A stretch of 64,000 bases of DNA from Elusimicrobiota bacterium (GTDB lineage: Bacteria; CG03; SLGR01). The number at the start of each line of letters is the position of its first letter. Position 1 is the stretch's first letter. Shown in pieces: positions 18,234 to 28,692 of the stretch. The notes under the pieces were generated by a model that had not been told where the DNA came from, searched no databases, and saw only the letters and a list, made by a program, of their open reading frames with translations. The stretch lies in NCBI GenBank assembly GCA_003553445.1, contig PWEK01000094.1, forward strand, positions 1 through 64,000. Reading direction: 5' to 3'. Position numbers and translations under genes: made by a program.

Positions 18234-19775
18234 TCAAAGCCTTACATTCACAAGCCGTCCTTCTTTCACCGCATTTATAGAACGATTGTTTTTAATGTAC
18301 TCTATCTGCAAATCCCTGAAACCTTCAGAACTTTCTTCGATAACATCGGCATCACTGAAATGTCCGTATCCGCCCGGACCTTTTGAAAGATATGCAGTCA
18401 CAGCCACCTTTAAGCTCTCATCTTCCCTCAATTCCCTCTTCCGTCCATCCTCATCTTCAAGAATAACATTCAGCAGCCTATTTCCTTCAGGCAAAGAATC
18501 GTTATAAAGCACCTGCATTCCCGAAACCTGCATTATTGAATACCTTTCGGAAAGACTTATTTCCAAAATTTCCCTTATTTGCTTTCCGGTCAATTCCATT
18601 TTTACTATCCTGTCATTGAAAGGCGAAACACTCCATATATCTCTTAACTTTATCCTTCCTTTCGGTATGCTCGCCCTTATCCTGTGGGGGGACTGGAAAG
18701 CTAAATCGGCCCCCATCTTTTCTCGCATCAAATCTGTTTGCCAGTTTCCAATAGAAAGCTCACCATGTTTAACCCCTTCGCCGACAGTGTAGTTTGGCAT
18801 GTAGTTCTCCGAAACACCAATTTCTTCCCAAAAATCATCCTGAATATTCTCTTCTTCAAGCCTGGCTTTTATTTCCGTGCTTTCGGAATATTTTTCACCC
18901 GAAATAAATTCAAACTTATTTGTATAAGACAGTATTTTATTTTGTCTCGAACAGTAAAACAATGTAAGCTTCCCCGGGTGCGCATACTCATAACCGGAGT
19001 GTCCCAGCAAAACACCATTAAATATTGCGGCATCCCTCATTTTCTCATTAGGCTGTCCCCCCAGGATAACATCAATTCCTTCTATTTTTTCCGATATATT
19101 TTTATCATGTTCAATGCCCCCGTTTGAAAGAAGAATCCTGATATCCGCACCTTCCCCGCTCATCTTTTCAGCCGCTCTTATAGCTGACTCCTGCCAGTCC
19201 CGCTGCTTTAGACCCCCCATCTTTTCCGCCGGTATATGATTTTGCGCATAAGGCGAAACCAGGCCGGCTACCCCGACCTTTACTCCCCCTATTTCCATAA
19301 AAGCCGGCTCCCGCAATAAACCGGATGCGCTTTCGCTTTCTTCATCAAAAATATTTGCAGCCAAAAAAGGAAACTCTGCCGAATTAATTAAACTTTCGAG
19401 AATGTCCCGGCCGTATAAAAAGTCATAACTCCCTAAAGCGCAGGCATCATACCCCAGGGTGTTTTTAATATCAACCACCATCCTGCCCTGTGTAACAACC
19501 GCTTCCGGGGCCCCGTGAAGCATATTTCCTGAATCAAGGAGAATATAGGGTTTATCCAGGCCGGATATAAAACTTTTGAACTTCATCAGTCCCCCCGCAG
19601 CCTCACTCTTTCCCTGCACCTCCATATTTACAGGAAGAATATTTCCATGGCCGTCGGAGGTATATACAACCGTAACCGGTCTTACGCCGCTGCTCCAGTA
19701 TACGAAGTACATGCCGGCTGTTAATGCCAGAACGGATATGAAAAATGCTATTCGCTTAATAAATTTTAAATACAC
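18234..19775 (-). CDS. 5'-nucleotidase/UshA-like metallophosphoesterase
   Basis: VVYTSDGHGNILPV, LLDSGNMLHG, DVILGGQPNE, C-terminal 5_nucleotid_C-type domain; N-terminal TM/signal. Confidence 0.82.
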   Translation of the reverse strand: MYLKFIKRIAFFISVLALTAGMYFVYWSSGVRPVTVVYTSDGHGNILPVNMEVQGKSEAAGGLMKFKSFISGLDKPYILLDSGNMLHGAPEAVVTQGRMVVDIKNTLGYDACALGSYDFLYGRDILESLINSAEFPFLAANIFDEESESASGLLREPAFMEIGGVKVGVAGLVSPYAQNHIPAEKMGGLKQRDWQESAIRAAEKMSGEGADIRILLSNGGIEHDKNISEKIEGIDVILGGQPNEKMRDAAIFNGVLLGHSGYEYAHPGKLTLFYCSRQNKILSYTNKFEFISGEKYSESTEIKARLEEENIQDDFWEEIGVSENYMPNYTVGEGVKHGELSIGNWQTDLMREKMGADLAFQSPHRIRASIPKGRIKLRDIWSVSPFNDRIVKMELTGKQIREILEISLSERYSIMQVSGMQVLYNDSLPEGNRLLNVILEDEDGRKRELREDESLKVAVTAYLSKGPGGYGHFSDADVIEESSEGFRDLQIEYIKNNRSINAVKEGRLVNVRL

Positions 19776-19906
19776 ATAAATTTCCTTTAATATATTAAAT
19801 TATAATTCAGTACAAATTGTATGTCAAAAAGAGTTAACCCGCTGCCGCTTGAAAACTTCATGGAGTCCCGCCCTTAAGGCGCATAACCGTAATTTTGGAA
19901 ATGAAC

Positions 19907-21175
19907 TTACAAATCCATTGATTCAACTTCCATGGATTTCAAAAACTCCTCATTTGACTTTGTCGAACGCATCTTCTGAAGCATAAGCTCCATGGCTTCC
20001 ACTACCCCAAGAGGATTCAGAACTTTTCTAAGCACCCATACCTTGTTTAATTCTTCTTCAGTGAGAAGAAGCTCTTCTTTTCTGGTACCCGAGCGAAAGA
20101 TATCTATAGCCGGAAAAACCCTTTTATTAACCAGTCTTCTATCCAGATTAACTTCCATGTTTCCTGTGCCTTTAAACTCTTCAAAAATCACATCATCCAT
20201 CCTTGATCCGGTTTCTATAAGAGCCGTAGCTACTACCGTCAGGCTGCCGCCCTCCTCAACATTCCTTGCTGAGCCGAATATTCTTTTGGGCCGCTGCAGC
20301 GCCTGCGAATCCACACCTCCGGTTAGAACCCTCCCCGATGAAGGCGCAATTGTATTATATGCTCTTGCCAACCGGGTTATGGAATCCATCAATATGACAA
20401 CATCCTCTCCATGTTCAGTCAGCCTCTTTGCTTTTTCCAGAACCATCTCACTTACCTGGATATGCCTCTGCGCAGACTCGTCAAATGTGGAACTGAAGAC
20501 ATCCCCTTTTACCGAACGCTTCATGTCGGTTACCTCTTCAGGCCTTTCTCCGACAAGAAGAACGATAAGCTTTACTTCCGGATGATTAGTAGTCACCGCG
20601 TTTGCAATCTTCTGCAGAAGAATTGTTTTTCCTGCGCGCGGCGGGGAAACAATAAGCGAACGCTGACCTTTTCCTATAGGTGTAAGCAGATTCATTATCC
20701 TCGTTTCGACATCGCTCGATTTTGTTTCCAGGTTCAACCTTTCTTCGGGATACAGCGGAGTAAGATCTTCAAACTTCGTTCTCTTTCTTATATCCGCGGG
20801 GTCATCATTATTAACCGCCTCCACCTTAAGGAGAGCATGATAACTTTCACCGTTTTTCGGAGGCCTTACTTCCCCATAAACCATATCCCCCTTTCTCAGA
20901 AGAAATTTCTTTATCTGCGAAGGTGAAACATATATATCATCCGATCCGCTTACATAATTATTTTTTGAAGACCTTAAAAAACCAAAGCCGTCGGGAAGTA
21001 TTTCCAGAACACCTTCTTTATATATTTTTCCGTTGTTGTTTTTCCGATGATGCGCCTTCATTAACTCCGCAACAAGATCTCTTTTTCTCAATTCACTACA
21101 TTCTTTAAGACCCGCCTTCTTTGCCTCGCTTCTAAGCTCTTTTACCGGTTTTTTGCTTAATTCCGTTATTTTCAT
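19907..21175 (-). CDS. rho: Transcription termination factor Rho
   Basis: [49 protein letters not shown]. Confidence 0.97.
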   Translation of the reverse strand: MKITELSKKPVKELRSEAKKAGLKECSELRKRDLVAELMKAHHRKNNNGKIYKEGVLEILPDGFGFLRSSKNNYVSGSDDIYVSPSQIKKFLLRKGDMVYGEVRPPKNGESYHALLKVEAVNNDDPADIRKRTKFEDLTPLYPEERLNLETKSSDVETRIMNLLTPIGKGQRSLIVSPPRAGKTILLQKIANAVTTNHPEVKLIVLLVGERPEEVTDMKRSVKGDVFSSTFDESAQRHIQVSEMVLEKAKRLTEHGEDVVILMDSITRLARAYNTIAPSSGRVLTGGVDSQALQRPKRIFGSARNVEEGGSLTVVATALIETGSRMDDVIFEEFKGTGNMEVNLDRRLVNKRVFPAIDIFRSGTRKEELLLTEEELNKVWVLRKVLNPLGVVEAMELMLQKMRSTKSNEEFLKSMEVESMDL

Positions 21176-21777
21176 TACTTCTCCTCCAGTATTTCTCTCA
21201 TAATTTCCTTTAACCTCTCTTTTTCTTTATCCAAAGGTTCTCCACCGTCAAGAATAAAATCGGCCCTCCTCTTTTTCTCCTCCTGCGGCATCTGAATTTT
21301 CAGCCACCTCCCGGCGTCCTTTTCATCAACATCCCTTTCTTCCTTTATCCTTTTAACCAGCTCCTTTTCTGAAGCAAAAAGAAGAAGAACAACATCAAAC
21401 ATTCCCTCGCCTCCTGCTTCAAAAAGAAGCGGCACTTCCGCCGCAGCGGCCCGACACCCCTTCTTTTGCCACTCTTTAAATTTTTCATTTATTTTTTTCA
21501 GTACAACCGGATGAGTAAAATTTTCCACCTGTTCCCTGAAACTCTTTTTTTCAAGAAGCCTTGCAGCCATCTTTCTTCTGTCAATACTTGAATCTTCTTT
21601 TATAAACTCATCTCCCCAGTTTTTCTTCATAAACCTCCAGAAAATCCTCCCCGGCTGCTGCAGTTTCCTTACTATTTCATCGCTTGATATAACACAAAAC
21701 CCGTATTCCGAATTTAGAATATTCAATACCGTGGATTTTCCGGAAGCCATGCTTCCTGTTATACCCATTTTCAGCAT
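21175..21777 (-). CDS. coaE: Dephospho-CoA kinase
   Basis: [33 protein letters not shown]. Confidence 0.9.
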   Translation of the reverse strand: MLKMGITGSMASGKSTVLNILNSEYGFCVISSDEIVRKLQQPGRIFWRFMKKNWGDEFIKEDSSIDRRKMAARLLEKKSFREQVENFTHPVVLKKINEKFKEWQKKGCRAAAAEVPLLFEAGGEGMFDVVLLLFASEKELVKRIKEERDVDEKDAGRWLKIQMPQEEKKRRADFILDGGEPLDKEKERLKEIMREILEEK

Positions 21778-24425
21778 TTTTCCAGATCTCTCCAGTTTTC
21801 CCCTTTCTTAAAATCAACAGTAAGAGGAACTGAAAGCCTTACCGAATTCTCCATGATTTCTTTTACCTCTCCAATCACCTCATCAGCATTTCCAGCTGGA
21901 ACCTCAAAGAGAAGCTCATCGTGTATTTGCAGAAGCATTTTCACCTCCCCCTCATTTAAATTAAATCTCTTTAAAAGCTCTATCATCGCCTTCTTTATTA
22001 TATCTGCAGCGCTTCCCTGAATAGGTGTATTTACAGCTATCCTTTCAGAAAATTTTCTTCTTGCTGAATTCCGGCTGTTTATCTCCGGAATATACCTCCT
22101 CCTGCCGAAAATTGTCTTAACATAACCCTTTTCCCTTGCCCCGGAAACAGCATTCTCCATATAGGATGAAACACCGGTGTATCTTTTAAAATACTTCTTT
22201 ATAAATTCGGACGATTCCCTTTCATCCATATCAACCCTCTGAGCAAGCCCCCAGGATGACATTCCATATACAATACCGAAGTTTATGGCTTTCGCCTTTT
22301 TTCTCATCTCTTCGCTCACCTTATCTTCCGCAACATCAAATATCCTGGTTGCCGTACGGGCATGGATATCCTGTTCATTGCAAAAACTTTTTACAAGGTC
22401 TTTATCCTTAGAAATATGAGCAAGAACCCTTAGGTCAATCTGAGAATAATCAGCGCTTATAAAAATATTTTTCTCATCCGGAACAAATGTTTTTCTTATA
22501 AGACAACCCTCGAATGTTTTTACCGGAATATTCTGAAGGTTGGGCTCAGTTGAAGAAAGCCTTCCTGTGGCTGTTGTTGTAATATTAAAACTTGTATGAA
22601 GCCTGCCTGTTTGCGGAGATATGAGCTCCGGAAGAGGCTTTATATACGTCGAAAGAAGCTTCTGCAGCCGCCTGTACCTTAGAATCTTATCAGGAAGCGG
22701 ATGTTTTCGGCTCAACTTAACTAAAACATCTTCAGCCGTAGAATAACCTGTCTTAGTTTTACGAACGGGATTTAAACCTATCTTATCAAAAAGGATCACG
22801 GAAAGCTGCTTTGACGAATTGACATTAAATTTCTCTCCGGCGCAAGAAAATATCTCATCTTCCAGCTTTCTTAACTCCTTTTTAAACCTCCCCTCGGTCT
22901 TTTTTAATTCATTTCTTTCCACTCTGATTCCGGTCAACTCCATTTCCGCCAGCACCCTGCTTAAAGGAAGCTCTATATTAAAATAAAGATCTTCTACATC
23001 CTCCTCTTTTATTCGCCTTCTCAATATTTTCTCAAGTTCAAAAAGAGCCGCAAGTCTCTTCCCGGCAGTTTCAGCTGCTTTTTCAAAATCCAGCTCCCAG
23101 GGTTTTTCTCCATAGCCTCCGGGCTTCCACCCAAGAAAAGAATCCGCAATATCAGCCAGGTTATAAGAAGTAGATGATGATGATACCGCGTAAGCGGCTG
23201 TTTTAATGTCAAAAGAATAATTCACCGGTTTTATTTCTTCAGTTTTCAAGAATTTATATACATCTTTTATATCATAAGCCAGAATGCCTGGCTTAGCTTT
23301 ATTTGCATATTTGTTTATTATTTTCTTTATTTCTCCCCATTCAGGCTGGGATGAAACCCCCAGATAACTGTGATTTACCGGAATGTAGCACACATTTTCT
23401 CCGTCAAAACTTAAAGCAAGGCCGACGACCTCTTTTCCTATACTGAAGCCCTTATCGGACTCATATACAACCTCAACCCCGAGTCTTTCTTTAGCTTTAG
23501 CCCCTTTCAAAAAACCGCTCAACTCGCTTCCGGCTGATATCACTTCTGTCTTTAGATTGTTTTTCTTTTCGCCATCATCCACCCAGTCGGATATCAGCTT
23601 ATCAAAACTCAGTTTTCTGAATTCTTCCTTAAGCTTACCGGTATCAGGGCCAACCCAGCAGCAGTCATCAATTTCCAGAGGCAGATCAATATCATCTATA
23701 AGGCCGGCAAGCCTTTTTGAGATATAGGCATCATCCCGGTATTTTTCCAGCTTCTTCTTAACCGAAGGCTTAACCTCGTCTATATGACTGTATATTCCTT
23801 CAAGATCCTTATACTTTTCCAGAAGCTTCCGCGCTGTAACAGGACCTATCCCCCTTATCCCTGGGAGATTATCGGATTTATCTCCTACAAGAGCGAGATA
23901 ATCAGTAACCTGTGCCGGGTCAATGCCAAGATGATTCTTTACCCCGCCTTTGTCATATATTATATCCCGAATTCCATTTGAAACCTTCACGTTTTTTCTA
24001 ACAATCTGAAGAATATCCTTATCCCCCGTAACTACAAGAACCGGAATGTTTTTTTCGGAGGCTTTCCGCGCGAAAGTTGCAAGGATATCATCGGCTTCAT
24101 ATCCTTCACTGCTCATGTATCTTATTTTTAATGCTTCAAGAACTGTATAAACCTTTTCAAACTGACCTATCAAATCTTTATCTGTTTCTTCCCTGTGTGC
24201 TTTATAATCCTTATAATCCCTGTGCCTGAAAGTTGGCTTTTTGTGATCAAAAGCAACCAGGACATGAGTGGGATCATGCATATTTATCGTTTTCTTAAGC
24301 ATTCTTAAAAATCCGTAAACCGCATTTATGACATTTCCGTTTGCATCTGTTAACCTTGGTAAAGCGTGAAATGCGCGGTGTAGATATGAATTGCCATCAA
24401 CTAATACAATTTTCTTTTTATCCAT
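21771..24425 (-). CDS. polA: DNA polymerase I
   Basis: 5' nuclease DGNSYLHRAFHALP, polymerase motifs DYSQIDLRVLAHIS, RKKAKAINFGIVYGMSSWGLAQ, LQIHDELLFEVP. Confidence 0.96.
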   Translation of the reverse strand: MDKKKIVLVDGNSYLHRAFHALPRLTDANGNVINAVYGFLRMLKKTINMHDPTHVLVAFDHKKPTFRHRDYKDYKAHREETDKDLIGQFEKVYTVLEALKIRYMSSEGYEADDILATFARKASEKNIPVLVVTGDKDILQIVRKNVKVSNGIRDIIYDKGGVKNHLGIDPAQVTDYLALVGDKSDNLPGIRGIGPVTARKLLEKYKDLEGIYSHIDEVKPSVKKKLEKYRDDAYISKRLAGLIDDIDLPLEIDDCCWVGPDTGKLKEEFRKLSFDKLISDWVDDGEKKNNLKTEVISAGSELSGFLKGAKAKERLGVEVVYESDKGFSIGKEVVGLALSFDGENVCYIPVNHSYLGVSSQPEWGEIKKIINKYANKAKPGILAYDIKDVYKFLKTEEIKPVNYSFDIKTAAYAVSSSSTSYNLADIADSFLGWKPGGYGEKPWELDFEKAAETAGKRLAALFELEKILRRRIKEEDVEDLYFNIELPLSRVLAEMELTGIRVERNELKKTEGRFKKELRKLEDEIFSCAGEKFNVNSSKQLSVILFDKIGLNPVRKTKTGYSTAEDVLVKLSRKHPLPDKILRYRRLQKLLSTYIKPLPELISPQTGRLHTSFNITTTATGRLSSTEPNLQNIPVKTFEGCLIRKTFVPDEKNIFISADYSQIDLRVLAHISKDKDLVKSFCNEQDIHARTATRIFDVAEDKVSEEMRKKAKAINFGIVYGMSSWGLAQRVDMDERESSEFIKKYFKRYTGVSSYMENAVSGAREKGYVKTIFGRRRYIPEINSRNSARRKFSERIAVNTPIQGSAADIIKKAMIELLKRFNLNEGEVKMLLQIHDELLFEVPAGNADEVIGEVKEIMENSVRLSVPLTVDFKKGENWRDLEKC

Positions 24426-24607
24426 TTAACATAAATTCAAATTTTAAGGACAACCTTTTATTTTATTTAATCAGCATGCGCTGTTTTAGCCCTTTAAGGG
24501 AAGCATTTATTTTATAATTTATTTATTTTTTCTCATACGTTTTTTTACCAGTGAATGAATTTTAATACCGGTAAGTCAGTTAATGATAACACAACTGCCT
24601 TTCTTTG

Positions 24608-25051
24608 TCAAATATATTTTTTCCTTTCACGCTCCATTTCACGTTCAATTGTTTTTCTCTTTATTGTTTCTCTTTTGTCTTTTTTCTTTTTCCCCCTGGC
24701 CAGGCCTAAAGATACCTTAGCCCATCCCCTTTTGAAGTATATTCTGGTGGGTACAAGAGTGACCCCCTTTCTTTCCGTACTCTTGGCTATATAACTTATT
24801 TCCTTTTTTTTCAGCAGGAGTTTTCTTTCTCTCCTGGGCTCACATTCCTCGGCCCGCGCCTTCTGATATGGACTGATATGCGCATTAATAAGAAACACCT
24901 CCCCTTCTTTCAACCTGGCGTAGCTTTGGTTTATGTCAACCCTGGCAGCCCTTACAGATTTCACCTCCGACCCGGTCAGCTGTATCCCTGCCTCGATTTC
25001 ATCTATTACTTCATAATCTCTGTATGCGCGCCGATTTTTGACAACAGGCAT
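24608..25051 (-). CDS. smpB: SsrA-binding protein
   Basis: NRRAYRDYEVIDEIEAGIQLTGSEVKSVRAARVDINQSYARLKEGEVFLINAHISPY. Confidence 0.95.
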   Translation of the reverse strand: MPVVKNRRAYRDYEVIDEIEAGIQLTGSEVKSVRAARVDINQSYARLKEGEVFLINAHISPYQKARAEECEPRRERKLLLKKKEISYIAKSTERKGVTLVPTRIYFKRGWAKVSLGLARGKKKKDKRETIKRKTIEREMERERKKYI

Positions 25052-25064
25052 CTCTTTCCTTCAG

Positions 25065-25715
25065 TTAAAGAGCTATGGCTGAACGTAAGCTCTTTATTCT
25101 ATCACCGGGCTCCCGTGAGCGGGTGATATATGATCCTGCAATTATCTCCTGCGCGCCGGCGGAAAAACATTCTCCCGCATTGTCGGAGTTGACTCCCCCA
25201 TCTACCGATATAAGGTAATTTAAACCGCCTTTTTTCTTTTTATCCGAAAGATTCTTTATTCGTTTAACCGATTCCGGAATGAACTTCTGGCCTCCGAACC
25301 CCGCAAAAACAGACATTACCAAAACCCTGTTTATTTTTTCATAATAAGGTTCAAGTCTGGTCAGAGGTATGTCGGGATTCAGTGAAAGACCCGTATGCGG
25401 AAAATCCAGTATCTTCTGATTTTTTTTATTCATAGTCTCCACGTGAAACGTAACTGTATCGCTGCCGGCCTCAAAAAACCTTTCTACATACTTTTCCGGT
25501 TTTAATATCATAAGGTGAGTATGCACCGGCAGCGAGGTCACCCTTTTTACCGCTGATACCACATCGGGGCCGAATGATATGTTTTCCACAAAGTTTCCAT
25601 CCATTATGTCCATATGCAATGAATCCGCGCCGGCATCCTCTACTATTTTTATCGACTCCCCTAACCGGGCAAAATCCATATTTAGTATTGATACGGAAAT
25701 TTCCCTTCTGCTCAT
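25065..25715 (-). CDS. rpe: Ribulose-phosphate 3-epimerase
   Basis: SILNMDFARLGE, ADSLHMDIMDGNFVENISFGPDVV, SVDGGVNSDNA. Confidence 0.93.
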   Translation of the reverse strand: MSRREISVSILNMDFARLGESIKIVEDAGADSLHMDIMDGNFVENISFGPDVVSAVKRVTSLPVHTHLMILKPEKYVERFFEAGSDTVTFHVETMNKKNQKILDFPHTGLSLNPDIPLTRLEPYYEKINRVLVMSVFAGFGGQKFIPESVKRIKNLSDKKKKGGLNYLISVDGGVNSDNAGECFSAGAQEIIAGSYITRSREPGDRIKSLRSAIAL

Positions 25716-26779
25716 CTGAAAAAATCTCTGAACCGGAACCTGAAACCCTCATCCGGCTCAGGTTCTATTTCCGGCTCTTCCTCTTCTTCTTCCACAAACG
25801 TTCCCCTGCGGGTCAGCACGCCGTCAGCATATATTTCAACCCTGGTTTCACCCAGGACCATAATGTTCTTTTCAATTTTACTTCCGCCCTCCATAACATC
25901 TTCAAACACAATTCTCTCCCCTAGATCATCCCTGAGCTTTATCCTTATTTCCTGTTCGTCTTCCATCTGAGAAACCTCGTGATAAAATGAAATTTCCCTT
26001 GGTCGCAATCTTTTAGCTGTATGCCTGCTTATTTTCAATTTCACTTCCGTATTTTCATCAATTACCGTTCCCTCTTCCGGCTCCTGCGACAGTATAGTTC
26101 CTTCAGGGATCTCCTCATTTACCTCAGTTTGCAGTTTGGCTATCTCTATATTTGCCCTTTCGAGCACACGACTTGCATCCCTGAGATTACGCCCCACCAG
26201 GTCTTCCATCTGGGTTATTTCCTCTTCCTCCGCCCTGCCCCTGCTGACCACAAGGTTCACGTATGTACCCTGTTCAACCACATTACCATGCGGCGGATTC
26301 TGCGATACTATGTGCCCCTGTGGGGTATCGGCGGTGTAAGTCTCTGTCTGCTCTCCCATCACAAGACCGGACTGCCTGACTAAAAGCTCCGCCTGGCGCA
26401 ATGATTCTCCCTCAACCTTAGGCACATAGACAACCTGCCCTCCCGATGATATGACGGCTTCAACAGTTCTTCCTTCTTTCACGCTGAGCCCGGGAGGCGG
26501 AGACTGGGACAATATGCTTCCCGCCGGAACCTCCGCATTATACTTTTCCGCTACTTTACGTAATGAAAGATTATATTCCGATAAAACCGTCAAAGCCTCA
26601 TCCATTGTCTTACCTTCTATATTGGGAGTAGGAACAACTTCTTTTGTTTGAATTATCCTTCTCATCAATACATTTATAAGGAAATAGGAAAATGCCGACA
26701 AGACAATTACGGCGGCTAAAAAGATAGCTATTACCCTTAATATTTTATTTATATTTATTTTTTCTTTTATGCTGTTCAT
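25712..26779 (-). CDS. Membrane-anchored PASTA-domain protein (no kinase domain)
   Basis: N-terminal TM then three PASTA repeats (VPTPNIEGKTMDEALTVL; VPKVEGESLRQAELLV; MEDLVGRNLRDASRVL); start at MNSIKEK. Confidence 0.85.
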   Translation of the reverse strand: MNSIKEKININKILRVIAIFLAAVIVLSAFSYFLINVLMRRIIQTKEVVPTPNIEGKTMDEALTVLSEYNLSLRKVAEKYNAEVPAGSILSQSPPPGLSVKEGRTVEAVISSGGQVVYVPKVEGESLRQAELLVRQSGLVMGEQTETYTADTPQGHIVSQNPPHGNVVEQGTYVNLVVSRGRAEEEEITQMEDLVGRNLRDASRVLERANIEIAKLQTEVNEEIPEGTILSQEPEEGTVIDENTEVKLKISRHTAKRLRPREISFYHEVSQMEDEQEIRIKLRDDLGERIVFEDVMEGGSKIEKNIMVLGETRVEIYADGVLTRRGTFVEEEEEEPEIEPEPDEGFRFRFRDFFR

Positions 26780-26808
26780 TTTTCTTTTCTGCCTTCCTTG
26801 CGTACATT

Positions 26809-27744
26809 TTAGAACCCCTTGATCACATAATACATTAATATACCTCCGGCTGCAATTAAAAAATAAAACCATTTATAACTGCGAACCCCTTTGTTTTTTA
26901 TTATTCCCACCTTTTTCCGGGCGTCAACAATTGCCCGTCCAATTATACCGGGACCGAACCTTACAACGATCTCAACATTTGAATTTAAAATCTTTACATC
27001 CTCCACATTGGCTGAAAGAGGCATCATTTCATCTCCCTTGCGCCCCCCAAGCAGGTATGACAAGTATATGCCGATATCCCTCTCATCTATAATTTTTGTA
27101 TAGACCGCATCGCCGGCTTCAATCAGGGATGCCTTTATTTCCTCCGAAGCATTTCTCACCAGCTCAGTATCCAGTACGACAAGAGAGCTGTACGTCTTTT
27201 CCTCTTCAAGATGAAGAGGAAGTTCGTCTATCCTGTCCGCATCCATTAAGTACTTGAACTGCCGGAGGTTCAGGTTCTGACAGTTGAATTCAAGGTATAC
27301 ATCTTCCTTCCTGCCTGTATCATAAGTTATTACTTCCTGAATAGTATCTTTTAAAAGAACCTTTATGGATTCACCGTCGCCCGCATTCCAGCAGGCGTAA
27401 AAATTATCTGCCTTTTCCCTCTGTATCTCCAAAAGGACTGATTGTTCTATCTTCTGCGTTATTTCTCTTAAAGCTCCATCTTTTAACCTGCTGGAATAAA
27501 GTTTTTTCTCAAATGAAAACCACCTGCTGTTAATATCAACCTCAAAAATTTCGGGAGTACATCCCGATACTGCAGCATGTCGAAGCATTTTTTTGGTCCT
27601 TGCGTTAAATATTAAAAGAAGGAGTCCGTAAATATTTACATCAACCGCGCTGAAACGGCATTTTATTATTCCTATGGGCCTTATGTCATGAGAAATATTC
27701 TTGAGAGCAAGGGATAAGTTCCCGTATGTTTCCTCAAGATACAT
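26809..27744 (-). CDS. Unknown protein with N-terminal UBA-like helix bundle and C-terminal TM; real start likely upstream
   Basis: Frame extends upstream as ISPKKQITGADIEVLVEESGCNKEEARMYLEETYGNLSLALKNI with no ATG/GTG/TTG; C-terminal WFYFLIAAGGILMYYVI. Confidence 0.6.
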   Translation of the reverse strand: MYLEETYGNLSLALKNISHDIRPIGIIKCRFSAVDVNIYGLLLLIFNARTKKMLRHAAVSGCTPEIFEVDINSRWFSFEKKLYSSRLKDGALREITQKIEQSVLLEIQREKADNFYACWNAGDGESIKVLLKDTIQEVITYDTGRKEDVYLEFNCQNLNLRQFKYLMDADRIDELPLHLEEEKTYSSLVVLDTELVRNASEEIKASLIEAGDAVYTKIIDERDIGIYLSYLLGGRKGDEMMPLSANVEDVKILNSNVEIVVRFGPGIIGRAIVDARKKVGIIKNKGVRSYKWFYFLIAAGGILMYYVIKGF

Positions 27745-27803
27745 CCTGGCCTCTTCTTTATTGCAGCCTGACTCTTCAACAAGAACTTCTATATCCGCGC
27801 CGG

Positions 27804-28691
27804 TTATCTGCTTCTTGGGTGAAATTTTAAGTAAACCTCCTTCAATACATTCTTCGAAATATGAGTATAAACCTGTGTTGTATGCAGCCTTTTATGTCCC
27901 AGCATCTCCTGTACCGATCTTAAGTTGCATCCTGCCTCCAGCATATGCGATGCGAAGCTGTGCCTGAAAGTATGAGGCGTTATGTCCCTGTTTATACCTG
28001 CCAGAGCCGCCCTTTTTTTTACTATTCTCCTTATGCTTCTGGGATGAAGCCTCCCGCCGGATGCGGAAATAAAAACAGCCGCGTTCTCTCCACCCCAACC
28101 TGTTTCTTCCCGGACAGTATAATACCTGTGCATCTTTTTTATGCACTCATTACCTAAAGGCACATCCCTTTCGCAGCTTCCCTTACCCTTTACCCGCGCC
28201 GTCCTGCTGAAAAAATTCACATCATCCTTATTAAGGGAGGAAACCTCACCAACCCGGCAGCCGGTTGAATACATAAACTCAAGAAGAGCGGAATCCCTGA
28301 TGTCTATTTTAGAGTTTCCAAATTTTTTATTCAGCAGCCTTAACACCTGCTTTTTATCCAGGACTTCAGGGTGCTTTTCGGGAACCTTGCCTGCCTCCAC
28401 CTTCTCCGTTGGGTCATTCTTAAGCTTGCCCCTTTCATTCATAAGTTTGTAAAAACTTCTTATGCATGATATTTTTCTGTTCATTGTGGACCTGCTAAGG
28501 TTCTCTTTTAATCCGGAGAGATACTCCCTTACCGAAAAATGGTCCGCTTCTGAAAATCTTATCTCTTTCCTGTCCAAAAAATCGGCAAAATCTTCAATGT
28601 CTTTCTTATAAGCCCTTACGGTATTGTAAGAATACTCCTTTTCATATTTTAAATAATTGCAGAAAAAATCTATTTCCTCCCTGCATGCCAT
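27804..28691 (-). CDS. Tyrosine recombinase XerC/XerD
   Basis: STGCRVGEVSSL, TPHTFRHSFASHMLEAGCNLRSVQEMLGHKRLHTTQVYTHIS catalytic R-HxxR-H-Y. Confidence 0.93.
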   Translation of the reverse strand: MACREEIDFFCNYLKYEKEYSYNTVRAYKKDIEDFADFLDRKEIRFSEADHFSVREYLSGLKENLSRSTMNRKISCIRSFYKLMNERGKLKNDPTEKVEAGKVPEKHPEVLDKKQVLRLLNKKFGNSKIDIRDSALLEFMYSTGCRVGEVSSLNKDDVNFFSRTARVKGKGSCERDVPLGNECIKKMHRYYTVREETGWGGENAAVFISASGGRLHPRSIRRIVKKRAALAGINRDITPHTFRHSFASHMLEAGCNLRSVQEMLGHKRLHTTQVYTHISKNVLKEVYLKFHPRSR

Positions 28692-28692
28692 T

